DNA from: JADZEM01 sp046328125
GTDB taxonomy: Bacteria; Chloroflexota; UBA6077; JACCZL01
NCBI GenBank assembly: GCA_046328125.1
Contig: JAXLXF010000005.1
Span: 124,001-188,000, forward strand
Direction: 5' to 3'
DNA length: 64,000 nucleotides
Made by a program: the position numbers and the translations under genes. The notes beneath the pieces are model-generated. The model was not told where the DNA came from and searched no databases. It was given only the letters and a program-made list of their open reading frames with translations. Shown here piece after piece: positions 25,655-32,865 of the stretch. Within the stretch, counting starts at the first letter, position 1, and each line of letters opens with the position of its first letter.

Positions 25655-26449
25655 ATGACCTCCGACGCCGCGCCGATCCGCGAGCGGAAGTCCGCGGCCT
25701 GGTGGGATGCGTTCTGGACCCGGCCACTCAACGCGCGTGGGCGAGCGCTGACCTGCCGCCGAACTGCCGAAGAGACGCTCGGGCTGCTCGGGCCAGAACT
25801 GGCGCGGCTCGGTGCGCACCAGGCCGAACGTCCGTCGACCCGTCGTTTGCGTGTCCTCGATCTCGGCTGCGGCCACGGCGATCTGACGCCGCTGCTGCTC
25901 CACGAGTCGCGGCTGGAGATCGTGGCGATGGACCTTTCTGGGGCGGCGCTGGCGCAGTTCGCGGCGCGCCTGGACGCGACGCCGTGCCCTCCCACGGACC
26001 GGCTCCAGCTCGTCCGAGCCAGCGTCTACGAGCTCCCCTTCCCGGATGCCACGTTTGACGCCGTGGTCAGCTTCGGATACGCCAGCGCCGCCTCGTACGA
26101 GGGCGCGGAGTGGGAGCTCGCTCGGGTGCTCAGGCCCGGCGGGGTCGCTATCGTGGACTTCGCGAATCCGAGTCTGTACCACTGGCTCGCGGCGCCCGGC
26201 CCGAGCTGGCGCTGGCTCAGCCGCTACCGGAACCCGTCAGAGAATCAGTACCATTTCGGGCGGCGCGGCCTCTCCGAGCATTTCGGGCCGGCCGGCCTCC
26301 AGCTCGAGGGGCTGAGGTACGTCAACGCCTACCCGCCTCTGGAGCGGCTGGCTGGGGTGCCCTGGTCCGCCGACCTGGACCGTTGGCTGGCGTCAGTCGG
26401 CGGCCCGCTGCTGGGGCGGGTGCTGCTCGCGAAGCTACGGCGGACCTAG
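25655..26449 (+). CDS. class I SAM-dependent methyltransferase
   Basis: This 264-residue methyltransferase has motif I LRVLDLGCGHGDLTPLLL near residues 60-78, the acidic motif II end in IVAMDLSGAALAQF, and a later FDAVVSFGYASAASYEGAEWELARVLRPGG typical of small-molecule methylases of the UbiE/type 11 group. The C-terminal third (PSENQYHFGRRGLSEHFG) offers no substrate clue. ATG 25655 is preferred over GTG 25643. It diverges from the hybrid kinase and overlaps miaB at the 3' ends by four bases (CTAG). Confidence 0.82.
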   Translation: MTSDAAPIRERKSAAWWDAFWTRPLNARGRALTCRRTAEETLGLLGPELARLGAHQAERPSTRRLRVLDLGCGHGDLTPLLLHESRLEIVAMDLSGAALAQFAARLDATPCPPTDRLQLVRASVYELPFPDATFDAVVSFGYASAASYEGAEWELARVLRPGGVAIVDFANPSLYHWLAAPGPSWRWLSRYRNPSENQYHFGRRGLSEHFGPAGLQLEGLRYVNAYPPLERLAGVPWSADLDRWLASVGGPLLGRVLLAKLRRT

Positions 26450-27846
26450 ACCCCTCCCACAGCCCCCCTCCCCACCATCGGCAGCGTCAGCCAGCTGCCC
26501 GAGGCCGGAGCCGCCACAATCTCAGGCTCGTCAGGGAGCGCGGCCAGGTCCGGCTGCGGCAGCGTCGGGATCACGCGGGTCAGATCGCCCTGGAGCGACC
26601 ACGGGCTGGTGTGGGTGACGTGTGCCTCCACGAGCTGGCCGGCCAGCACCTGCTCCGAGGCGATGTGCACCAGCTTGTTCGAGCGCGTCCGCCCATACCA
26701 CTTTCCCTTCGATTGCCCCTCGATCAGCACCTCGACCGTCGTCCCGAGCAGCGGCGCATTCCGGGCCGTCGCGATCTCCTTCTGGAGCCGCTCCACTTCG
26801 TGGACACGCCGCTTCTTCTCTTCCAGTGGCAATTGATCGTCGTACTCGGCGGCTGGGGTGCCGGTCCGCGTCGAGTAGGCCGCGATGTGGACCACATCCC
26901 ATTTGATCTCGGCCATCGCGTCCAGGGTGTGCTGGAACTGGGCCTCGGTCTCGCCCGGGAACCCGACGATGATGTCCGTCGCCATGCTCAGGTTCGGGAT
27001 GCGCTCCCGCATCCGCCCGACAAGGTCGCGGTAGAACCCGTAGGTGTAGCCGCGCCGCATCCGCTGCAAGATCTCGTCGTCGCCGGACTGAATCGGCAGA
27101 TTGATGTCCTCGACCACCTTCGGCAGCTCGGCGATGGCGTCGATCAGCTTCGGGTGGAAGTCGGCCGGATACGAGGTCAGGAACCGAATTCGCTGGAGCC
27201 CGTCCGCCTCGTCGTTCAGCTTCTGGAGGAGCTCGGCCAGTGAGGAGCGCGGCACCAGATCCCGTCCGTAGCGCTCGGCGATCTGGCTCAGCAGCATCAC
27301 CTCGCGGGTGCCCCGTGCCACCAGACCTTGCACCTCGCCCAGGATGTCCTCTGGCGTTCGAGAGCGCTCCCGCCCCCGCGTGGACGGCACGATGCAGAAG
27401 GTGCAGTTCCGATTACACCCCTGGTGCATCGTGATGCCCTCGGAGATGCGCGGCAGGCGGGCGGCATCCTCTGGTTCGATCCGGTAGAACTGGTCAATCT
27501 CGACCAGGTCGGCGAGTTTCTCCTGGATCGACATGTCCTGGCCCGGCGCCAGGAAGAAGTCCACGAACGGGTACTTCTTCTGCCAGGTCTGGACGTCCCC
27601 GATGCAGCCAGCCACCGCGATCCGAGTGGACGGGCGCTCGCGCTTCAGCAGGCGCAGCTCCCCGAGCTTGCTCCTGACCTTGTCCTCGGCGTGCTGGCGG
27701 ACCATGCAGGAGTAGAGCACGACCAGATCCGCGTTCCGAGCCTTCGCGGTCTCGCTGAACCCGAGCCCTTCCAGCTCGTCGGAGAGCGTGCGTGCGTCCG
27801 ACGTGTTCATCTGGCAGCCGATGGTCCAGATGTTGAAGGTTCCCAT
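26446..27846 (-). CDS. miaB: tRNA-2-methylthio-N6-dimethylallyladenosine synthase
   Basis: This 466-residue radical-SAM methylthiotransferase acts at A37 of tRNAs reading U-starting codons. The N-terminal UPF0004 domain has its three cluster cysteines (IGCQMNTSD, LYSCMVRQHAEDK, AVAGCIGD). The radical-SAM cluster is CNRNCTFC near residue 149. A C-terminal TRAM domain follows (TVEVLIEGQSK...VEAHVTHTSPWSLQGDL). Length and order match MiaB better than RimO. It stands alone, with its 5' end facing a small membrane-type gene on the other strand. Confidence 0.94.
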   Translation of the reverse strand: MGTFNIWTIGCQMNTSDARTLSDELEGLGFSETAKARNADLVVLYSCMVRQHAEDKVRSKLGELRLLKRERPSTRIAVAGCIGDVQTWQKKYPFVDFFLAPGQDMSIQEKLADLVEIDQFYRIEPEDAARLPRISEGITMHQGCNRNCTFCIVPSTRGRERSRTPEDILGEVQGLVARGTREVMLLSQIAERYGRDLVPRSSLAELLQKLNDEADGLQRIRFLTSYPADFHPKLIDAIAELPKVVEDINLPIQSGDDEILQRMRRGYTYGFYRDLVGRMRERIPNLSMATDIIVGFPGETEAQFQHTLDAMAEIKWDVVHIAAYSTRTGTPAAEYDDQLPLEEKKRRVHEVERLQKEIATARNAPLLGTTVEVLIEGQSKGKWYGRTRSNKLVHIASEQVLAGQLVEAHVTHTSPWSLQGDLTRVIPTLPQPDLAALPDEPEIVAAPASGSWLTLPMVGRGAVGGV

Positions 27847-27985
27847 GCTCTCCCCTGCCTGCGCCGTATCCTGTTACTCTGCCACGGTGGGCCGCCGAGA
27901 TGCGAGGCGGCACGAGAAGTATAGAAGCTTCCTGGTGTGCGTCCAGAAGACGACGCCGCCGAGTCACCCGGAGGGGGCGTTCCTC

Positions 27986-28366
27986 ATGCAGCAGCCACGG
28001 CGTTTCGCGATCCGCGTCGATCCCTGGTTCGTGCCGCTGCTGATGCCGTTCGGGGTGGTCGGCGGGCGGCGCGAGGTGACCGTAGACGAGACCTCAGTCC
28101 AGGTGTGCCTCGGGTTCTGGTCCCACCGTTTCCCGCGCGATCAGGTCGTCGGCGTCCGACGGGTCGCCGGCAACATCCTGTACGGCGTCGGCTGGCACAC
28201 TGACTTCTTCCGCATGCTGGTCGTGAACGGGTCGTTGGCCGGCCTGGTGGAGATCCAGTTCCGGTCGCCGCAGCCGTTTCGTCTGCTCGGACTCCCGGCG
28301 CGCTGCTCTGGCCTGAGGGTGAGCCTGGAGGAGCCGGACGCGTTCGTGGCCGCGCTCGGCGGCTGA
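27986..28366 (+). CDS. small uncharacterised protein, possibly PH-like
   Basis: This 126-residue protein starts at ATG 27986 behind GGAGGGGG. It has a basic start (MQQPRRFAIRVDPW), one hydrophobic stretch (FVPLLMPFGVV), then beta-rich sequence (REVTVDETSVQVCLGFW, FPRDQVVGVRRV) that looks like the bacterial PH or DUF304 type of membrane-linked domains. I do not recognise a function. Its last codons run into a G-rich tandem repeat. It is upstream of trmI in the same direction but 239 bases away. Confidence 0.65.
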   Translation: MQQPRRFAIRVDPWFVPLLMPFGVVGGRREVTVDETSVQVCLGFWSHRFPRDQVVGVRRVAGNILYGVGWHTDFFRMLVVNGSLAGLVEIQFRSPQPFRLLGLPARCSGLRVSLEEPDAFVAALGG

Positions 28367-28476
28367 CGGGGGCGCGCTCGGCGGCTGACGGGGGCGCGCT
28401 GACGGGGGCGCGCTGACGGGGGCGCGCTGAAGGGGGGCGCGCTGACGGGGGCGCGGCAGCTGACGGGGGCGCGGAA
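28357..28476 (+). repeat. GCTGACGGGGGCGC tandem array
   Basis: There are about seven copies of a 14-16 base unit GCTGACGGGGGCGC, some with a CTCGGCG insertion, one with AAGG in place of ACGG. The first copy includes the stop codon of the preceding small gene, so the array seems to have grown from the end of that gene. It runs directly into a family A palindrome. Confidence 0.85.
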
Positions 28477-28534
28477 TCGCCCGTACCAGGACGGTGCCCA
28501 CGGGCGCGATTCACCGCGCCCACTCATCGCGCCC
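28467..28534. repeat. family A palindromic element, copy 3 (degraded)
   Basis: Arms GGGCGCGGAATCGCCCGTACC and GGGCGCGATTCACCGCGCCC face each other around a short loop; an additional CATCGCGCCC follows. This copy has lost part of the left arm. It sits between the tandem array and trmI. Confidence 0.75.
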
Positions 28535-28604
28535 ACTGAGGCGTCTCGCTTCGGGTCGTCAATTGACACTGGCCCGCCGCCGGCCCTTCTGCTACGGTTC
28601 TCGG

Positions 28605-29660
28605 GTGTCAAGCGTGCCGTTTGCCGTGGGTGAAGTCGTCCTCCTCGTGGACAAGGGCGAGAATCGCCGTCTCATCACTCTGAAGGCAGGCGCCAAGGCG
28701 CACGGCCACAAAGGGTACCTGGAGCACGACCGCATCATCGGGGCCGGCGAGGGTACGGTCGTGCGCGCGTCCAGCGGCGCGACCTATCAGGTGTATCGCC
28801 CGCGCCTCTCCGAGTACGTCCTGGAGATGCCCCGTCGCTCGGCCATCGTCTACCCGAAGGACGTTGGCATGATCGTGGTCTGGGCGGATATCTACCCTGG
28901 CGCGACGGTCGTGGAGTCCGGGATGGGGTCAGGCAGCCTGACGCTGGCTCTGCTGCGCGCCGTCGGCCCGACCGGCCAGGTGATCGTCTACGAGCGCCGC
29001 GCCGACATGATCGCCTCGGCGCTGACGAACATCCGGAAGCTGCTGCTGCCCGGCGCCCCGCCCATCGCGATGCCAGCGGCGGCCCCGGCACCCGTGAACG
29101 ACGCCGACCAGCCCCCCGGTGCCGACACCGGCGAGGCTCCGGAGGCCGCCGACGCCGGCTCCGACGAGCTCCCGCCCGTCACCTACGACACCGGCCTCAG
29201 CAACCTGATCGTCCGCCAGCAGAACGTGTACGACGGACTGCAAGAGTCGGAGATCGACCGGCTGGTGCTAGATCTACCGGAGCCGTGGCACGTGATCGAA
29301 AACTCGCTGGACATCCTGCGACCCGGCGGCATGGTGGCCTGCTACAGCCCGTCCATCATCCAGGTGCAGCGAACGCATGAGGTGCTGGATGCCACGCGCG
29401 CTTTCACCCAGATCGAGGTGCTGGAGGTACTCTATCGCCCGTGGCACATCCAGGGGCAGGCGGTCCGGCCGGTCCAGCAGATGGTGAGCCACACCGGGTT
29501 CCTGACGTTCGCACGGAGGACGGGAGCGCGGGGGCGTCGGTCCGGCGAACCGGACTGGGACGCCTTCTGGCAGACCCACCCGCAACGCCGCCGCCCACCC
29601 ATCGTCCCGCGCCTACCTGCCTCCGCGTCAGCCCCACACCCGGACACCCGCGCCGCCTAA
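28605..29660 (+). CDS. trmI: tRNA (adenine-58-N1)-methyltransferase
   Basis: This enzyme of about 351 residues makes m1A58 in the T-loop of tRNA. The preferred start is GTG 28605 (VSSVPFAVGEVVLLVDKG), since the frame upstream encodes repeat sequence. The N-terminal beta domain (RRLITLKAGAKAHGHKGYLEHD) and SAM-binding region (DIYPGATVVESGMGSGSLTLALLRAVG) are characteristic, as is LDLPEPWHVIE with the catalytic Asp. Residues about 146-195 form an Ala/Pro/Asp-rich insert (AAPAPVNDADQPPGADTGEA) that interrupts the methylase fold after the first strands. The 30-residue C-terminal tail is also low-complexity. Confidence 0.9.
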   Translation: MSSVPFAVGEVVLLVDKGENRRLITLKAGAKAHGHKGYLEHDRIIGAGEGTVVRASSGATYQVYRPRLSEYVLEMPRRSAIVYPKDVGMIVVWADIYPGATVVESGMGSGSLTLALLRAVGPTGQVIVYERRADMIASALTNIRKLLLPGAPPIAMPAAAPAPVNDADQPPGADTGEAPEAADAGSDELPPVTYDTGLSNLIVRQQNVYDGLQESEIDRLVLDLPEPWHVIENSLDILRPGGMVACYSPSIIQVQRTHEVLDATRAFTQIEVLEVLYRPWHIQGQAVRPVQQMVSHTGFLTFARRTGARGRRSGEPDWDAFWQTHPQRRRPPIVPRLPASASAPHPDTRAA

Positions 29661-29727
29661 CCTCACAAATCTGGGGCGGACCCCCATAGGCCCATAGGCC
29701 GGGCGGTGGGCAGTGCTGACGATCGCC

Positions 29728-29736
29728 TGATATACT
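29728..29736 (+). promoter_or_regulatory. extended -10 promoter of the polyamine operon leader
   Basis: TG-A-TATACT (29728-29736) is a good extended -10 element; no clear -35 is visible at 17 bases. It would start a leader of about 260 bases ahead of the arginine decarboxylase. Confidence 0.5.
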
Positions 29737-29761
29737 CACCGGTTGTTCGCGGGCGCGCAGA

Positions 29762-29925
29762 GTGACGCCAAAAACGTCACGTCGGGCCGCGAGCAGAACA
29801 GCATACCAGCACCATTTGCTGGGGCCGGCTGACCACCAGTGCTGCCTGGAACGTTCCAGGCGGGGCCGCCTTGGGGTGGTGCTTTTTCGTTGCCCGTTTT
29901 CAGGCAAACTGGCGGGCAAAATGTG
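29762..29925 (+). promoter_or_regulatory. structured 5' leader with terminator-like stem
   Basis: Successive inverted repeats are: GTGACG/CGTCAC (29762-29780), CCAGC/GCTGG (near 29806-29822), an 18-bp perfect palindrome GCCTGGAACGTTCCAGGC (29844-29861) enclosed by ACCACC/GGTGGT (29832-29880), then GCTTTTTCG, and finally TTGCCCG/CGGGCAA. The T-run after the enclosing stem makes it an intrinsic-terminator candidate inside a leader. This suggests control by attenuation or a riboswitch-like RNA. It matches no motif that I know. Confidence 0.5.
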
Positions 29926-30007
29926 TGGAGCGGCGAAAAGACCGGATGATCGGGCAGATACGAGATGACCGGAACGGACGATGGCGACCAACGCGGGAGG
30001 CGGACCA

Positions 30008-30478
30008 GTGCTAAACCCCTGGCCGACGCCGAACCGGCTCTGGCTGGCCGCCGGATCTGCCGAAGGCACTACTGAGCTGAACGCCTTCGACAACGCCTTG
30101 CTGGCCGGTGGCATCGGCAATCTGAATCTGATCAAGGTCAGCAGCGTCGTTCCGCAGGGGGCCGAATTCTTGCAGGTCCCGCCAACGATTGCGCCAGGAT
30201 CGCTCGTACCGTGCGTGTATTCGGTGATGCACAGCGACACCGCCGGCGAGACGATCTGCGCGGCATTGGGTATCGGAATCGGGAGAGAGAGCCACGGAAT
30301 GATCTTCGAGTACCACGCCAATTCGCGCGAGGTTGCCGAGCGCGTCGTGACGGGGATGGTCGAAGAGGGGTTCGCGCGGCGAGGTCTTCCGCTGGAGCGG
30401 GTGACGGTCACACTCGCCGAGCACCGAGTCGAGCGGCTTGGGTGCGCGGTCGCGGCCGTCGTTCTCTGGTGGGGGTAA
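30008..30478 (+). CDS. pyruvoyl-dependent arginine decarboxylase
   Basis: This 156-residue proenzyme makes agmatine from arginine. It cuts itself to form a pyruvoyl group from the Ser in LIKVSSVVPQGA. GIGNLNL upstream and SVMHSDTAGETICAALGIGI downstream are family signatures. I chose GTG 30008 because GGAGG lies 7 bases before it and the protein then begins VLNPWPTPNRLWL, like known homologues; ATG 29981 has no ribosome binding site. It leads the polyamine operon and is 6 bases from speD. Confidence 0.92.
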   Translation: MLNPWPTPNRLWLAAGSAEGTTELNAFDNALLAGGIGNLNLIKVSSVVPQGAEFLQVPPTIAPGSLVPCVYSVMHSDTAGETICAALGIGIGRESHGMIFEYHANSREVAERVVTGMVEEGFARRGLPLERVTVTLAEHRVERLGCAVAAVVLWWG

Positions 30479-30484
30479 CGTGAC

Positions 30485-30832
30485 GTGAAGAGTGTCGGTC
30501 GGCATCTGGTCCTCGAGCTCTGGGGCTGTGAGAACCTGAATTCACCGGAAATTGTTGAACGGGCCCTGTTAGATATCGTGGAAGCGCTGAGCCTGACCCT
30601 CCTCAGTCTGAACGTGCACCCGTTCAGCCCGATTGGCGTGACTGGCGTGGCGATCGTGTCAGAGTCGCACGTGGTCATCCACACCTGGCCGGAGCTGAGC
30701 TACGCGGCGGTGGACGTGTTCACCTGTGGCGAGCAGCGCAATCCTGAGGATGCCGTGCCGGTGCTGCGGGAGCACTTCTCGCCGGAGCGCATCCAGATCA
30801 TGGAGATGACGCGGGGGCTCGTCGGTGTCTGA
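30485..30832 (+). CDS. speD: S-adenosylmethionine decarboxylase proenzyme
   Basis: This 115-residue bacterial class 1B SpeD makes decarboxylated SAM, the aminopropyl donor. Self-cleavage occurs between Glu and Ser in VSESHVVIHTWPEL; the cleaved Ser becomes the pyruvoyl group. The catalytic Cys is in VDVFTCG. It starts at GTG 30485 and overlaps speE by 8 bases. Confidence 0.95.
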   Translation: MKSVGRHLVLELWGCENLNSPEIVERALLDIVEALSLTLLSLNVHPFSPIGVTGVAIVSESHVVIHTWPELSYAAVDVFTCGEQRNPEDAVPVLREHFSPERIQIMEMTRGLVGV

Positions 30833-31739
30833 GGTCACCATCACCCAATCGGCCTCGGGCGAGCTCGCCTTTGCCGAGGCGGCGCGGAGCGGGTACCAGC
30901 AACGGTTTCAGCTCCGCGCCTTTCTGTGGGAAGGCCGCTCGGCGTTTCAGCACGTCGAGATCGTGGACACCGTCTCGTTCGGACGGGCGCTGATCCTCGA
31001 CGACGCCCTCCAGACCACCGAAGCCGACGAGTTTCTGTATCACGAGCCGCTCGTCCAGATTCCCCTGCTGGCCCATCCCAACCCGCGCCGCGTGCTGATC
31101 GTGGGCGGCGGCGACGGCGGGGCGCTTCGCCACGTCCTGCTGCACGATACGGTCGAGAAGGCGGTCCAGGTCGAGATCGACGAGCTGGTGGTAACGGCCT
31201 GCCGCGAGTGGCTCCCGAGCCTGGCCGGCGGCGCCTTCGAGCACCCGCGCGCAGAGCTCATTATCGGCGACGGCCTGGCCTACATGCGGGACGTCTCCGA
31301 GCCGTTCGACGTGATCCTGGTGGACTCCACCGATCCGGTCGGCCCGGCCGAAGGGCTGATCTCCGAGGAGTTCTACCGGTTGGCGTACGGCGCGCTCTCT
31401 CCGGACGGGATCTTCGCGATGCAGACCGGCTCGCCGCTCCTGATGCGCGACGAGCTCGACGCGGCAGCCGCGCGGATGCGCCGGGTGTTTCCCATCGTCT
31501 CGACCTACCTGGGCCACGTCCCGAGCTACCCGGGCGTGCTCTGGTCGTGGACGGCGGGGTCCAAGACGCTCGATCCGAGCGTGCCGCGCCGCACGCCGCC
31601 AACTGGCCTGCGGTTCTACACGCCAGAGGTACACCGGGGGGCGTTCGCGCTGCCGCCGTACCTGGCGCCGGGCGCGACGAACGGCCCGATTGTGTCAGAG
31701 GCCGCGCCCGCTGCCGGCTCTACCGCTCCGGCGCCCTAA
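30825..31739 (+). CDS. speE: spermidine (aminopropyl) synthase
   Basis: This 304-residue aminopropyltransferase moves the aminopropyl group from decarboxylated SAM to putrescine or agmatine. Key parts are the N-terminal beta domain (FLWEGRSAFQHVEIVDTVSFGRAL), VLIVGGGDGGALRHVLLHDTV for nucleotide binding, VEIDELVV, and the catalytic region VILVDSTDPVGPAEGLISEEFY. It begins at GTG 30825 inside the end of speD. With arginine decarboxylase first and a ureohydrolase last, either the classical order or the Thermus order (agmatine aminopropylated first) is possible. Confidence 0.94.
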   Translation: MSEVTITQSASGELAFAEAARSGYQQRFQLRAFLWEGRSAFQHVEIVDTVSFGRALILDDALQTTEADEFLYHEPLVQIPLLAHPNPRRVLIVGGGDGGALRHVLLHDTVEKAVQVEIDELVVTACREWLPSLAGGAFEHPRAELIIGDGLAYMRDVSEPFDVILVDSTDPVGPAEGLISEEFYRLAYGALSPDGIFAMQTGSPLLMRDELDAAAARMRRVFPIVSTYLGHVPSYPGVLWSWTAGSKTLDPSVPRRTPPTGLRFYTPEVHRGAFALPPYLAPGATNGPIVSEAAPAAGSTAPAP

Positions 31740-31853
31740 CCCGTACGTCTGGACGCAGACCAGCACGAGAGACTCGGGAATGCGACGTACGCGCTCCACG
31801 GCTTGCTCCGACTTCTTGCACCGTCAACCCCCGATAGGTACTGAGGAGACGTG

Positions 31854-32804
31854 ATGCCGCTCGTGGCGCCGCCGCCCGAGGCTCGGTTCTGGGGTAGCCG
31901 CCCGGAGGATGGCCCGGACGGCGCCCGGTTCTGCCTGTTTGGCGCCCCGCTCGACCTGACCGGCTCCGGCCGGCTCGGGACCGGCAAGGCGCCCGCGGGC
32001 GTCCGCCGGGCCTCGCACAACATCGAGAGCTACAGCCCGATCCTGGACGCCGACTTGTTCGACGCCAGTCTCGCGGACCTGGGCGATCTCGATCTGGCTG
32101 GCCTCCCGATGGACGCCGCCCTCGCCGAGATCGAGCGCCAGACCGCCGCCATCCTTCGGTGCTCGACGGGCGCAATGAATTGCGCCCCTACGGGTCCGAA
32201 CCTGGTAGGGGCGCAATTCATTGCGCCCCCTGGCGACTCGTTGCCCTCCCCTATCCCCATCGTCGTCGGCGGCGAGCACACCATCGCGCTCGCCATCGGA
32301 CGGGCTATCAAGAAGCGGCATCCGGACGCCGTCATCATCTCGCTGGACGCCCACCTCGACCTGGCGGACGAGCTCGACGGGCGGAAGATCGCGCACGGCA
32401 CCTGGGCCTGCCGCCTGGGCGAGGAGCTGGGCGGCTACGAGGACTTCGTGATGCTCGGGATGCGATCCGGCACGAAGGACGAGTGGGAGCGCTCGAAACG
32501 GTGTATGTGGCAGTCGCCTGACGTGACGATCCCCGAGCCGCTCGGACACCTGCTTGGGGATCGCCCAGTCTATCTCAGCGTGGACATCGACGTGCTGGAC
32601 CCTTCGGCCGCGCCCGGCACCGGCACGCCTGAGCCGCCCGGCATCTCGACCGCCACCCTGTTCAGCTTCCTGTATTCCATGCGCGCATTCAACGTGGTGG
32701 CGCTGGACGTGAACGAGATCCTGCCAGAGGTCGATCCGGCCGGCATCACCGCCCTTACCGGCGCGAAGCTGATTCGTGAGGCAGTGCTGCTCCTCTCGCG
32801 CTAG
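31854..32804 (+). CDS. speB: agmatinase-type ureohydrolase with in-frame palindrome insert
   Basis: This 316-residue enzyme of the arginase/agmatinase family has metal ligands in VVGGEHT (near residue 138), DAHLDLAD and DIDVLDPSAAPGTGTPEPPG. It releases urea from agmatine or aminopropyl-agmatine to finish the putrescine/spermidine route. The start ATG 31854 follows GAGGAG. Residues 103-126 (STGAMNCAPTGPNLVGAQFIAP) are encoded by a family A palindrome and lie just before the strand that carries the first metal His, so they should form a surface loop. It is 114 bases after speE in the same direction. Confidence 0.88.
   Translation: MPLVAPPPEARFWGSRPEDGPDGARFCLFGAPLDLTGSGRLGTGKAPAGVRRASHNIESYSPILDADLFDASLADLGDLDLAGLPMDAALAEIERQTAAILRCSTGAMNCAPTGPNLVGAQFIAPPGDSLPSPIPIVVGGEHTIALAIGRAIKKRHPDAVIISLDAHLDLADELDGRKIAHGTWACRLGEELGGYEDFVMLGMRSGTKDEWERSKRCMWQSPDVTIPEPLGHLLGDRPVYLSVDIDVLDPSAAPGTGTPEPPGISTATLFSFLYSMRAFNVVALDVNEILPEVDPAGITALTGAKLIREAVLLLSR
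32168..32228. repeat. family A palindromic element, copy 4 (in frame in a gene)
   Basis: A 61-bp element with 24-bp perfect arms, GGGCGCAATGAATTGCGCCC... and its reverse complement. It has the same length and the same codon phase as copy 1 in the glycosyltransferase, and so encodes nearly the same peptide (GAMNCAPTGPNLVGAQFIAP). Its arms carry compensating changes (CAATGAATTG for CGATGAATCG) that keep the hairpin intact. Confidence 0.92.
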
Positions 32805-32865
32805 ACTGTCCCGCGCGGCTCGTGATGGTGGCGCACACCGCCTGACCCTCTGCCTACGGCGTCTA

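Noticed and set aside
21859..25995. Hybrid kinase starting at 25995
   Set aside because: The extra region lies over the methyltransferase gene on the other strand and reads as Arg/Ser-rich shadow sequence.
28357..28476. CRISPR array
   Set aside because: Units are 14-16 bases with no spacers of distinct sequence; it is a simple tandem array.
29762..29968. 68-residue Arg-rich protein gene in the polyamine leader
   Set aside because: It overlaps strong stems and a T-run, starts at GTG without a ribosome binding site, and lacks any fold; kept only as a possible short leader frame from 29921.
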